Of a DNA stretch of 26,938 nucleotides, positions 9,577 through 16,036 are shown in pieces; positions within the stretch are counted from its first letter, which is position 1, and the number at the start of each line of letters is the position of its first letter. The notes beneath the pieces are model-generated. The model worked only from the letters and a program-made list of their open reading frames with translations, was not told where the DNA came from and searched no databases. The position numbers and the translations under genes were made by a program. The stretch is from DATCBF01 sp964401995. GTDB taxonomy: Bacteria; Actinomycetota; Thermoleophilia; Solirubrobacterales; 70-9. The stretch spans positions 1 through 26,938 of the forward strand of contig CAYOAP010000022.1 in the NCBI GenBank assembly GCA_964401995.1, given 5' to 3'.

Positions 9577-11231
9577 TGGGCAGGATTCGCAACACCCTCG
9601 CCGTCGCGGCGGTCGGCGCCGCGCTGGCCGCCCCGGGCGCGTCCGCGGCCGAAGCGCCGCCACCGCTGCCGACGACCTCGGCGTCAACCCCGCCGCAGCC
9701 AGCCGCGGCAGCGCCTGAATCGGCGATCCAGAAAGGCGCGACGCTGACGCCGCCGACCCCCGCGCCGGCGGCCACCCCCTCGACCGGCGGCGTCTCCGCC
9801 GACGGCGCCAAGGGCAAGCAGGAAACGACCACCGCGCCCGAAGCGGAAGCGCCGGCCGAAACCGGCGTCGAAACAGCGCCGGCGCTCGCGGAATCCTTTC
9901 CGATCCCCTCGATCCCCACCTCCACCTGCGCCAGCACCGGGGTGCCGCCGGTGCTCGTCCCGATCTACCAGCGGGCCGCCGACGCCTACGCCCTCGGGCC
10001 CCAGGGCCCCTCTGTCCTGGCCGGCATCAACGAGGTCGAGACCGCCTTCGGCACCAACCTCAACATCTCCTCGGCCGGGGCTGAGGGCTGGATGCAGTTC
10101 ATGCCCGAAACCTGGTCCGGCTACGGCGTCGACGCCAACGGCGACGGGGTCAAAGACCCCTTCAACCCCGAAGACGCGATCTACGCCGCGGCCGCCTACC
10201 TGAGCGCGAACGGGATGCCGCAGGACACTTACGGCGCGATCTTCGCCTACAACCACGCCGACTGGTACGTCGCCGAGGTGCTCTCCAACGCCGCCTGCTA
10301 CGCCCCCGAAGTCGGCGGCGCGGCGATCACCGAAGCCTCGCTGGCACCCCAGCACAAGGTCCTTGCCTGCAAGACGAACTCGGATTCCAAAGGCGCTGTG
10401 CCGGCGCCCTACATGGAAGCCTTCGAGAACGCCGCCGCCCGTTACGACCTCGGGCAGCGCGGCGTCTGGGCGCTGGCCGCGATCGGCCGGCTGGAGTCGA
10501 ACTTCGGCGCCGGGCTGAACAACAAGGAGATGCGCCAGAGCGGGGCGCTCGGCCTCGAACCGAGCGAGTGGAAGCACTTCGGCGTCGACGGCGACGAAGA
10601 CGGCAAGATCCGCCACGGCGACCCGGCCGACGCGGCCGCGACCCTGGCCCGCCTGATCTGGTCGAGCGGCAGCCTCCGCGCCGGCATCTTCAGCCATAAC
10701 CATGCCGAGTGGTACGTGCAGGAGGTGCTCGACCAGGCCGAAGCGATGGAAGGCAACTGCAAGGTCACCTACGCCGCCTGGTCCTATGCCCCGCTCGGCG
10801 GCCTCGGGCCCGGCCCCAGCGGCGCGACCTCGATCCTCGTCGACGGCCTCGCCAACGCCCCGCAGGACGCGCCGCCCGCGGTCAAGGCGGCGGTCAACGC
10901 GGCCAACTCGATCTCCACCACCCCCTACATCTGGGGCGGCGGCCACGGCTCCTGGTACTCGAGCGGCTACGACTGCTCGGGCGCGGTCAGCTTCGCCCTC
11001 TACGGCGGCGGCCTGCTCGACACGCCGATGACCTCCGGCTCCCTGATGAGCTACGGCGAACCCGGCCCCGGCCGCTGGATCACGATCTACGCCAGCCCGA
11101 CCCACACCTACGCCGAGATCGCCGGCCTGCGCTGGGACACGGTCGGCGACGCCGAAGGCACCGGCCCCCGCTGGCACGTCGAGCCTCCCTACCCGGAAGG
11201 CTTCGTCGTCCGCCACCCGGTCGGCTATTAA
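9576..11231 (+). CDS. Secreted cell-wall hydrolase: two transglycosylase-like domains and an NlpC/P60-like domain
   Basis: This 551-residue protein has an N-terminal signal peptide (about 1-25, cleavage near ASAAEA) and a Pro/Ala-rich linker to about 115. A first lytic-transglycosylase domain follows (about 120-240) with the likely catalytic Glu155 (ETAFG) and the AEGWMQFMPETW and AYNHADWYV motifs. A second copy (about 275-392) has Glu307 (ESNFG), but its GWMQF motif is degenerate (ALGLEPSEW). Both copies carry an Asp-rich segment (VDANGDG and VDGDEDG) that may bind calcium. The end (about 432-551) resembles an NlpC/P60 peptidase, with YIWGGG, the DCSGAVSFAL nucleophile Cys467 and His510. Together these would cut both the glycan and the peptide of peptidoglycan. 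It overlaps the upstream membrane-protein gene, its probable partner. Confidence 0.85.
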   Translation: MGRIRNTLAVAAVGAALAAPGASAAEAPPPLPTTSASTPPQPAAAAPESAIQKGATLTPPTPAPAATPSTGGVSADGAKGKQETTTAPEAEAPAETGVETAPALAESFPIPSIPTSTCASTGVPPVLVPIYQRAADAYALGPQGPSVLAGINEVETAFGTNLNISSAGAEGWMQFMPETWSGYGVDANGDGVKDPFNPEDAIYAAAAYLSANGMPQDTYGAIFAYNHADWYVAEVLSNAACYAPEVGGAAITEASLAPQHKVLACKTNSDSKGAVPAPYMEAFENAAARYDLGQRGVWALAAIGRLESNFGAGLNNKEMRQSGALGLEPSEWKHFGVDGDEDGKIRHGDPADAAATLARLIWSSGSLRAGIFSHNHAEWYVQEVLDQAEAMEGNCKVTYAAWSYAPLGGLGPGPSGATSILVDGLANAPQDAPPAVKAAVNAANSISTTPYIWGGGHGSWYSSGYDCSGAVSFALYGGGLLDTPMTSGSLMSYGEPGPGRWITIYASPTHTYAEIAGLRWDTVGDAEGTGPRWHVEPPYPEGFVVRHPVGY

Positions 11232-11260
11232 GTAGAGGAGGATCACGGCGTCCCCGGGGT

Positions 11261-11406
11261 GGGATGGCAGGTGGGCCTCTGCGTGAATTTCAGCGCCCGC
11301 CTATGGCGGGCCTGCCCGATGTTGGAGCGCGGCCTTCGGCCGCGCAATCACCGGATTGCATTTCTGCCGCTTCGCGACATTCCCGCAGAGGCCCACCTGC
11401 CATCCC
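11261..11406 (+). repeat. Fold-back element copy 1 (146 bp, 23-bp perfect terminal arms)
   Basis: The arms 11261-11283 and 11384-11406 are perfect reverse complements (23 of 23); one bulged base at 11407 would let the stem continue a few more pairs. The 100-nt interior holds further hairpins: GCCCGCC-TAT-GGCGGGC at 11295-11311, GCGCGGCC-TTC-GGCCGCGC at 11327-11345, and GCAATC-ACCG-GATTGC at 11344-11359. The arms begin GGGATGG and end in CTGCG. The interior blocks GAATT (11285), GAGCGCGGC (11325), GCCGCGCAAT (11339), GATTGCAT (11354) and ACATTC (11377) recur in the same order in copy 2. It lies between the hydrolase stop and the GYD gene. No transposase is near. The family is unrecognised; it could be a small non-autonomous mobile element, a structured RNA or a terminator-like repeat. 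Confidence 0.88.
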
Positions 11407-11500
11407 CACTCGAAGCGCCCCGAGCCCAAGCGCTTAGGGCCGGAGCGGCTGCCTTCCCGACGCCGTGGCTTAACAGCTGGGGTTCCCTGAGACGTGTCGA

Positions 11501-11646
11501 GGGAAGGGCCTGGCCGCCCTGCGGGCGAATGTGGCCGTAGGCCGCGATATGCAATCTGTCTATTGCGCGGCGGAGCCGCGCTCTGACATCCGAGTCCGCG
11601 ACTGGCGGACGAGTCAATTCGACCGCAGGGTGGCCAGGCCCTTCCC
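11501..11646 (-). repeat. Fold-back element copy 2 (146 bp, inverted relative to copy 1)
   Basis: The arms 11501-11524 and 11623-11646 pair over 24 positions with one G-T at 11516/11631. The element is exactly as long as copy 1 and, read on the minus strand, carries the same ordered blocks: GAATT (11616-11620), GAGCGCGGC (11575-11583), GCCGCGCAAT (11562-11571), GATTGCAT (11549-11556) and ACATTC (11527-11532). Its first hairpin is GTCCGC...GCGGAC against GCCCGC...GCGGGC in copy 1, a C-G to T-A pair swap. The next hairpin is GCGCGGC...GCCGCGC, and GGCC-TAC-GGCC closes the set. The 94 nt between the copies (11407-11500) contain no gene that I can support and only short palindromes. Confidence 0.87.
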
Positions 11647-11715
11647 CCACGGTCCACGGCAGCCTCTCCTGGCGTAACGTTGCGTTTGTCTATTCCGCAG
11701 CGCGAGAGGAGAGCT

Positions 11716-11997
11716 ATGCCCACTTACGTGATGCTGACCAACCTGACCGCTGACGGGGTCAGGACTTTGAAGAACAACCCGGGCCGGGTGGCTGAGGTGA
11801 ACAAGGAGGTCGAGCAGATCGGCGCCAAGGTCATCGCCCAGTACGCGACCCTGGGCCAGTACGACTTCATCACGATCGTCGAGGCGCCTGACGAAAAGAC
11901 GATGGCCAAGGTCTCGGTCGAGCTTGGCTCGCGCGGGACGATGACGAGCGAGACGCTGACGGCGATGCCGACCGACGTCCTCACCGGCTCTCTCTAG
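11716..11997 (+). CDS. GYD-domain protein
   Basis: This small 93-residue protein matches the GYD family (named for the conserved Gly-Tyr-Asp; here LGQYDFITIVEAPDEKT). The family has a ferredoxin-like alpha/beta fold and no established biochemical role. The start chosen is ATG 11716 (MPTYVMLTNLT), 4 nt after AGGAG at 11707-11711; an in-frame extension upstream would run into non-coding sequence. It ends 9 nt before purD, whose ribosome site overlaps its stop, so it is cotranscribed with purD-purE-purB. A link to purine synthesis is suggested only by this position. Confidence 0.88.
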   Translation: MPTYVMLTNLTADGVRTLKNNPGRVAEVNKEVEQIGAKVIAQYATLGQYDFITIVEAPDEKTMAKVSVELGSRGTMTSETLTAMPTDVLTGSL

Positions 11998-12006
11998 GAG
12001 CGGCGC

Positions 12007-13281
12007 TTGAAGGTTCTCGTCATCGGCGGCGGCGGGCGCGAGCACGCGATCGTGCGGGCGCTCGCCCGCTCCGCCCACTCCCCCGAGCTGTTCTGCGCAC
12101 CCGGCAACGCCGGGATCGCCGACGATGCGCAGTGCCTGCCAGAGGTGGCCGCCGACGATGTCGAGGCGATCGTCGCCGCCGCCCGGGAGCAGAAGATCGA
12201 CCTAGTCGTGGTCGGGCCCGAGGCGGCGCTTGTCGCCGGCGCCGTCGACGCGCTCGAGGACGCCGGGATCCCGGCCTTCGGGCCGAGCGCGGCAGCCGCC
12301 GAGCTGGAGGGGTCAAAGGCCTTCGCCAAGGAGCTGATGGCCGAGGCGGGGGTGCCGACCGCATCGCACGTCCTCCTGCGCAGCCGCGCCGAAGCGGTTG
12401 AGCAGCTCGCCCGCGCCTCCTACCCAGCCGTGCTCAAGGCCGACGGCCTGGCGGCGGGCAAGGGCGTGATCATCTGCGCCGACGAAGCCGAGGCGCGGGC
12501 CGCGGCCGACGTCTTCTTCACCGAGCAGCGCTTCGGCGAGACGACGGTGGTGCTGGAGGAGTTCCTCGAGGGCGAGGAGCTCTCGCTGCTGGCGATCTGC
12601 GACGGCGAGAACGTGGTCGCGCTGGCGCCGGCCCAGGACTACAAGCGGATCTTCGACGGCGACGAGGGGCCGAACACCGGTGGCATGGGCAGCTACTCGC
12701 CGGTCCCCGGCTTCGGGCCCGACGAGGTGGCCGAGATCGTCGACGCCGTCCACCGCCCGATCGTGGCGGCGATGGCGCGGCGCGGCCGCCCCTTCCATGG
12801 CGTCCTCTACGCCGGGCTGATGATCGGCCCCGACGGGCCCAAGGTGCTCGAGTTCAACACCCGCTTCGGCGACCCCGAGACGCAGGCGGTGCTGCCGCGG
12901 CTGCGCTCGGACCTGGTCGACCTCTGCCTGGCGGCGCGCGAGCCCGGCGGCCTGGCCGGCGCCGAAGCCGAGTTCGGCGAGGACTGGGCGGTGACCCTGG
13001 TCCTGGCCTCGGCCGGCTACCCCGAGTCCTCTTCCAAGGGCGACGCGATTGGCGGCCTGGAGCGGGCAGCCGAGCTGGCCGAGGTGACGCACGCGGGCAC
13101 CGCCGAGCGCGATGGCGAGATCGTCACCGCCGGTGGCCGGGTGCTGAACCTGACCGCGCTCGGCGGCTCTCCCGCCGAGGCTCGCGATCGCGCATACGAT
13201 GCTGCCGGCCGGATCGAATTCGACGGCAAGCAGATGCGCACCGATATCGCCGCCCGCGCGGTGGATCGGGTTCCCAGCTAG
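12007..13281 (+). CDS. purD: Phosphoribosylamine-glycine ligase (GAR synthetase)
   Basis: PurD joins glycine to phosphoribosylamine using ATP, the second step of purine synthesis. The 424-residue length is normal. The N-terminal domain begins KVLVIGGGGREHAIV. The central ATP-grasp domain includes YPAVLKADGLAAGKGVI and EEFLEGEELSLL. The family signature RFGDPETQAVLPRL is intact near residue 290. The start is TTG 12007, 6 nt after AGGAG (11996-12000). The next gene, purE, follows after 17 nt. Confidence 0.96.
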   Translation: MKVLVIGGGGREHAIVRALARSAHSPELFCAPGNAGIADDAQCLPEVAADDVEAIVAAAREQKIDLVVVGPEAALVAGAVDALEDAGIPAFGPSAAAAELEGSKAFAKELMAEAGVPTASHVLLRSRAEAVEQLARASYPAVLKADGLAAGKGVIICADEAEARAAADVFFTEQRFGETTVVLEEFLEGEELSLLAICDGENVVALAPAQDYKRIFDGDEGPNTGGMGSYSPVPGFGPDEVAEIVDAVHRPIVAAMARRGRPFHGVLYAGLMIGPDGPKVLEFNTRFGDPETQAVLPRLRSDLVDLCLAAREPGGLAGAEAEFGEDWAVTLVLASAGYPESSSKGDAIGGLERAAELAEVTHAGTAERDGEIVTAGGRVLNLTALGGSPAEARDRAYDAAGRIEFDGKQMRTDIAARAVDRVPS

Positions 13282-13298
13282 AAAACCGAGAGGACAGG

Positions 13299-13781
13299 AT
13301 GAGCGAGATCTCAGAGGAGCCACAGCCCACCGAGTCAACCCCGATGCCGGCGGTCGAGCAGGCCTTCGAGGAGATCGCCGCCGAGACTCCCCTGGTCGGG
13401 ATCATCATGGGGTCGAAGAACGACATGGAGAAGATGAAGCCGGCCGAGACGGCGCTGGCCGATGCCGGCATCTCCTGCGAGGTGCGGGTGATGAGCGCCC
13501 ATCGCGATCCGGAGATGGTCACCGACTACTGCACCAACGCGCGGATGCGGGGCCTGAAGGTGATCATCGCCGGGGCCGGGATGTCGGCGGCGCTGCCTGG
13601 AGTCGCCGCCGCCCACACCGACCTGCCGGTGATCGGGGTGCCGATCCTCGGCAAGAGCCTCGGCGGCCTCGACGCCCTGCTCTCGGCGGTGCAGATGCCG
13701 CCGGGGATCCCGGTCGCCTGCGTCGCGATCGACGGGGCGAAAAACGCCGGGGTCCTCGCGGCGCGGATAATCAACGCGTGA
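13299..13781 (+). CDS. purE: N5-carboxyaminoimidazole ribonucleotide mutase (class I PurE)
   Basis: PurE moves the carboxylate of N5-CAIR to form CAIR. The conserved core starts at about residue 33 (VGIIMGSKNDMEKM), continues with the VMSAHRDPEMV active-site loop, GAGMSAALPGVAAAHTDLPVIGVP, and ends with the AGVLAARI helix. About 30 acidic extra residues precede the core; the 160-residue length is near normal. The ATG at 13299 follows AGGACAGG. No purK is visible in the window, so the source of N5-CAIR must be encoded elsewhere. The stop overlaps the GTG start of purB (GTGA at 13778-13781). Confidence 0.95.
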   Translation: MSEISEEPQPTESTPMPAVEQAFEEIAAETPLVGIIMGSKNDMEKMKPAETALADAGISCEVRVMSAHRDPEMVTDYCTNARMRGLKVIIAGAGMSAALPGVAAAHTDLPVIGVPILGKSLGGLDALLSAVQMPPGIPVACVAIDGAKNAGVLAARIINA

Positions 13782-15061
13782 TTCCGCGCTACACCCGGCC
13801 TGAGATCGGGGCTGTCTGGACTCCACAACGGAAGCTGGAGTGCTGGCTCGAGGTCGAGCTGGCCGCGACCGAGGCCTGGGCCGCGGAGGGCGCGGTCCCC
13901 GCCGAGGCGGCCGCGGCAGCGCGGGCGAATGCCGCCTTCACGGTCGAGGCGGTCGACGAGCGCGAGCGGGTCACCGACCACGACGTCGCCGCCTTCGTCG
14001 ACGTCGTCTCGCAGTCGGTCGGCGAGCACGGACGCTGGATCCACTACGGCCTCACCTCCTCCGACGTGCTCGACACTGCCCTGGCGCTGCAGCTGCGCCA
14101 GGCCGGCGAGATCCTGCTGGCCGGCGCCCGCAGCTACCGCAACGCCCTAGTCGAGCGGGCGCTGGAGCAGCGCGACACGCTCTGCGTCGGCCGCACCCAC
14201 GGCGTCCACGCCGAGCCGACCACCTTCGGCCTGCGCCTGGCGGGCTTCGCCTTCGAGGCCGATCGCAACCTCGAACGGCTCAGCGACGCCTTCGACCAGC
14301 TCGCCTTCGGCAAGCTCTCCGGCGCCGTCGGCACCTACGCCTCGGTCCCTCCGGCGGTCGAGGCGCGGGTGATGGAGCAGCTCGGGCTGAAGCGTGAGGA
14401 CATCGCCACCCAGGTGATCCCACGCGACCGCCACGCGGTGCTGACCTCGCGGATCGCGATCGCCGGCGCCGGGCTCGAGCGCTTCGCGACCGAGGTCCGA
14501 AACCTGCAGCGGACCGAGGTGCGCGAGGTCGAGGAGCCGTTCGCCGCCGGCCAGAAGGGCTCCTCGGCGATGCCGCACAAGCGCAACCCGATCCGCACCG
14601 AGCGCGTCACCGGGCTCGCCCGCGTCCTCCGCGGCTACGCCCAGGCCGGGCTCGAGAACGTCGCCCTCTGGCATGAGCGCGACATTTCCCACTCCGGCGC
14701 CGAGCGCGTCACCCTGCCCGACTCGACGATCCTGCTCGACTACATGCAGCACCTGGCGACCGGCGTCGCCAGCGGGATGACGATCCGCGCCGAGCGCATG
14801 CTGGAGAACCTGGAGCTGACCCATGGCGCCCTTTTCAGCCAGCGCGCCCTGACCGCGCTGGTCGAGTCGGGAATGACCCGCGACGACGCCTACCGCGTGG
14901 TCCAGGAGAACGCCCAGCGCGCCTGGGACACCGGCACCGAGTTCCGCCAGCTGCTCGGCGCCGCGGCGCCGGACCTCGACCTCGACGCCGTCTTCGACTA
15001 CGGCGCCTACCTCACCCACCTGCCCGAGGTCTTCGAGCGGGTCGAAGCACTGCGAGCCTAG
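13778..15061 (+). CDS. purB: Adenylosuccinate lyase
   Basis: PurB releases fumarate from SAICAR and from adenylosuccinate, serving both IMP and AMP synthesis. From the GTG at 13778 the protein is 427 residues and begins VIPRYTRPEIGAVW, the usual N-terminus; the frame is open further upstream but only as a purD/purE shadow. Visible motifs are HYGLTSSDVLDTA, the GRTHGVHAEPTTFG active-site block and the superfamily signature GSSAMPHKRNP. It is the last gene of this purine block; the vapC gene converges on it with 3 nt between the stops. Confidence 0.96.
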   Translation: MIPRYTRPEIGAVWTPQRKLECWLEVELAATEAWAAEGAVPAEAAAAARANAAFTVEAVDERERVTDHDVAAFVDVVSQSVGEHGRWIHYGLTSSDVLDTALALQLRQAGEILLAGARSYRNALVERALEQRDTLCVGRTHGVHAEPTTFGLRLAGFAFEADRNLERLSDAFDQLAFGKLSGAVGTYASVPPAVEARVMEQLGLKREDIATQVIPRDRHAVLTSRIAIAGAGLERFATEVRNLQRTEVREVEEPFAAGQKGSSAMPHKRNPIRTERVTGLARVLRGYAQAGLENVALWHERDISHSGAERVTLPDSTILLDYMQHLATGVASGMTIRAERMLENLELTHGALFSQRALTALVESGMTRDDAYRVVQENAQRAWDTGTEFRQLLGAAAPDLDLDAVFDYGAYLTHLPEVFERVEALRA

Positions 15062-15064
15062 GGC

Positions 15065-15475
15065 TCAGACCTCGATCACAGTTAGGCCGGCGACGCCGGA
15101 GAGGGCGTCGAAGTCGGCGTCCTGGGTCACGACCGGTATTCCATGGGCTGCTGCGGTCGCCGCGATCCAGACGTCGTTGGCGTTGACCTTGCGGCCAGAG
15201 GCCGCCAGATAGGCGCACATCTGGGCCCAAGCCCGATCGACCCCATCATCGATCGGGAGGACGGTGATCCGGGAGGCAAACTCCAGGGTCGAGAGCCGAC
15301 GATCGCGGATCGCGATGTCATCGGCGGCGAGGACGCCCGCGCGGAGCTCAGCCCGGGTGACGACTGAAATGGCGCCCTGCTCAGGCAACGCCTCGGTCTT
15401 CAGCGAACGGCCACTCTCGGCCGCGATGAAGACGGTCGTGTCGAGCAGCCCGCGGGGCGTTTTCTTACGGCTCAA
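15065..15475 (-). CDS. vapC: VapC-type PIN-domain ribonuclease toxin
   Basis: PIN-domain toxins cut tRNA or rRNA with metal ions held by acidic residues. The 136-residue protein has Asp12 (LLDTTVFIA), Glu43 (TRAELRAGV), Asp101 (NANDVWIAATA) and Asp119 (TQDADFD), the full PIN acidic set. The start is TTG at 15473-15475 in a TTGA overlap with the antitoxin stop, so the toxin is made by translational coupling. The N-terminal SRKKTPRG extension is short. The gene looks intact. Its target RNA is unknown. Confidence 0.92.
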   Translation of the reverse strand: MSRKKTPRGLLDTTVFIAAESGRSLKTEALPEQGAISVVTRAELRAGVLAADDIAIRDRRLSTLEFASRITVLPIDDGVDRAWAQMCAYLAASGRKVNANDVWIAATAAAHGIPVVTQDADFDALSGVAGLTVIEV

Positions 15476-15732
15476 CGGATCGGGCCAAGATCATCGGTGG
15501 TATCCCCGGCCAGCCGCTCCAGATCATCTCGCAGGCCCGGATCGGCAGAGTTGTCCTCCAACAAGGCGACGAGCTCCTTGCGGGCGATCCAGCGCGGAGC
15601 GTCGAGACGATGGGGCACCAGGTCCGCGATCGGCTTCCCCCTCATCGTGATCACCACGGTCTCCCCCGCCTCCACCCTGCGCAACAGGCCGGCGGTTTCG
15701 TTCCTCAGCTCTCTTGTCGCAACTTCTACGAT
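15472..15732 (-). CDS. Phd/YefM-type antitoxin of the VapC toxin
   Basis: The conserved sequence VEVATRELRNETAGLLRRVEAGETVVITMRGKPIADLVP is the standard Phd/YefM DNA-binding fold that partners many actinobacterial VapC toxins. A C-terminal tail (about residues 45-86) would wrap the toxin. The odd point is the start: the codon at the expected first residue is GTA, preceded by ATC, and no ATG, GTG or TTG occurs in frame until far upstream, beyond the operator palindrome. I give the ATC at 15730-15732 as the nominal start (86 residues). The alternatives are GTA 15729 or a 130-residue version from 15864, which would place the operator and a hairpin inside the gene and is unlikely. The stop overlaps vapC by 4 nt. 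Confidence 0.8.
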   Translation of the reverse strand: MVEVATRELRNETAGLLRRVEAGETVVITMRGKPIADLVPHRLDAPRWIARKELVALLEDNSADPGLRDDLERLAGDTTDDLGPIR

Positions 15733-15733
15733 A

Positions 15734-15751
15734 GTGCTACAAACGTAGCAC
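15734..15751 (-). promoter_or_regulatory. Inverted-repeat operator of the toxin-antitoxin operon
   Basis: GTGCTAC-AAAC-GTAGCAC is a perfect 7-bp inverted repeat directly before the antitoxin coding sequence, the usual site for autoregulation by an antitoxin-toxin complex. On the minus strand TACGTT within it, preceded by TGC, resembles an extended -10 box and would give an almost leaderless message. Confidence 0.65.
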
Positions 15752-15775
15752 CAACGGCTTCGCCGACAACCATCT

Positions 15776-15813
15776 GGCGGCCGGCCCCCTTCGCTGACTG
15801 GAAGCCGGCCGCC
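15776..15813 (-). terminator. Strong GC hairpin, possible terminator of the small peptide gene
   Basis: GGCGGCCGGC at 15776-15785 pairs perfectly with GCCGGCCGCC at 15804-15813 around an 18-nt loop. On the minus strand it begins 7 nt after the stop of the 19-codon frame and precedes the toxin-antitoxin operator. No T run follows, which is common for actinobacterial terminators. Confidence 0.5.
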
Positions 15814-15820
15814 CGTCCAT

Positions 15821-15880
15821 CTAGCCGATCTTGTGGATCGAGACCATCGGCACTGCCTGGCCAACCTTGCTGATCTTCAC
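15821..15880 (-). CDS. Possible 19-residue peptide gene
   Basis: I do not recognise a family. A GTG-started frame encodes MKISKVGQAVPMVSIHKIG and ends in TAG. Support comes from signals, not homology: a strong ribosome site (GGAGGGGGTGA on the minus strand; GGAGGGG at 15891-15897) sits 10 nt before the GTG, and the hairpin at 15776-15813 follows the stop closely. The peptide is basic (three Lys, one His) with hydrophobic spacing and has no Cys. It lies between an ArsR-like regulator transcribed away from it and the toxin-antitoxin operon downstream on the same strand. It could be a leader peptide, a signalling or modified-peptide precursor, or chance. A 79-codon frame also covers this stretch on the same strand but has no ribosome site or recognisable domain. 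Confidence 0.4.
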   Translation of the reverse strand: MKISKVGQAVPMVSIHKIG

Positions 15881-15955
15881 TCTGAATCACCCCCTCCGCG
15901 CTTGCGGTGCATGTCTCCAGGGGGACCGGGGCTTTGCTTAGGAAAGTTCCAGTGA

Positions 15956-15972
15956 TGCAGGACAATCCTGCA
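15956..15972. promoter_or_regulatory. Palindrome in the divergent gap, candidate ArsR-like operator
   Basis: TGCAGGA-CAA-TCCTGCA is a perfect 7-bp inverted repeat, located 65 nt before the regulator start at 16037 and 76 nt from the small peptide frame on the other strand. Its position suits an operator controlling both directions. The extended -10-like TGCTATAGG (15979-15987) just downstream could serve the plus-strand gene. No other feature is seen in 15898-16036. Confidence 0.4.
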
Positions 15973-16036
15973 AAATCGTGCTATAGGTGGAACAAGACCG
16001 ATTGCTCAGACTTTGTCCATAGATGGAGGAACCGCC

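Noticed and set aside
11244..11467. CACGGCGTC (11244) and GACGCCGTG (11459) as outer inverted repeats of a larger mobile element around copy 1
   Set aside because: Nine GC-rich bases are easily matched by chance here, and copy 2 has no equivalent flanks.
11232..11715. CRISPR array or tRNA gene as explanation of the repeated non-coding region
   Set aside because: There are only two copies, in opposite orientation and fold-back in form, with no regular spacers, no tRNA cloverleaf with conserved T-loop, and no cas genes nearby.
13199..13777. Upstream extension of the purB frame
   Set aside because: The frame is open through purD and purE, but homology starts at GTG 13778, which sits in a GTGA overlap.
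15054..15066. GAGCC-TAG-GGCTC hairpin at the purB/vapC convergent stops
   Set aside because: It is only 5 bp, formed by the stop-codon region itself, and has no T run; too weak to call a terminator.
15726..15965. 79-codon minus-strand frame covering the small peptide and hairpin
   Set aside because: It has no ribosome site or domain and runs through the toxin-antitoxin operator; the 19-codon frame has better signals.
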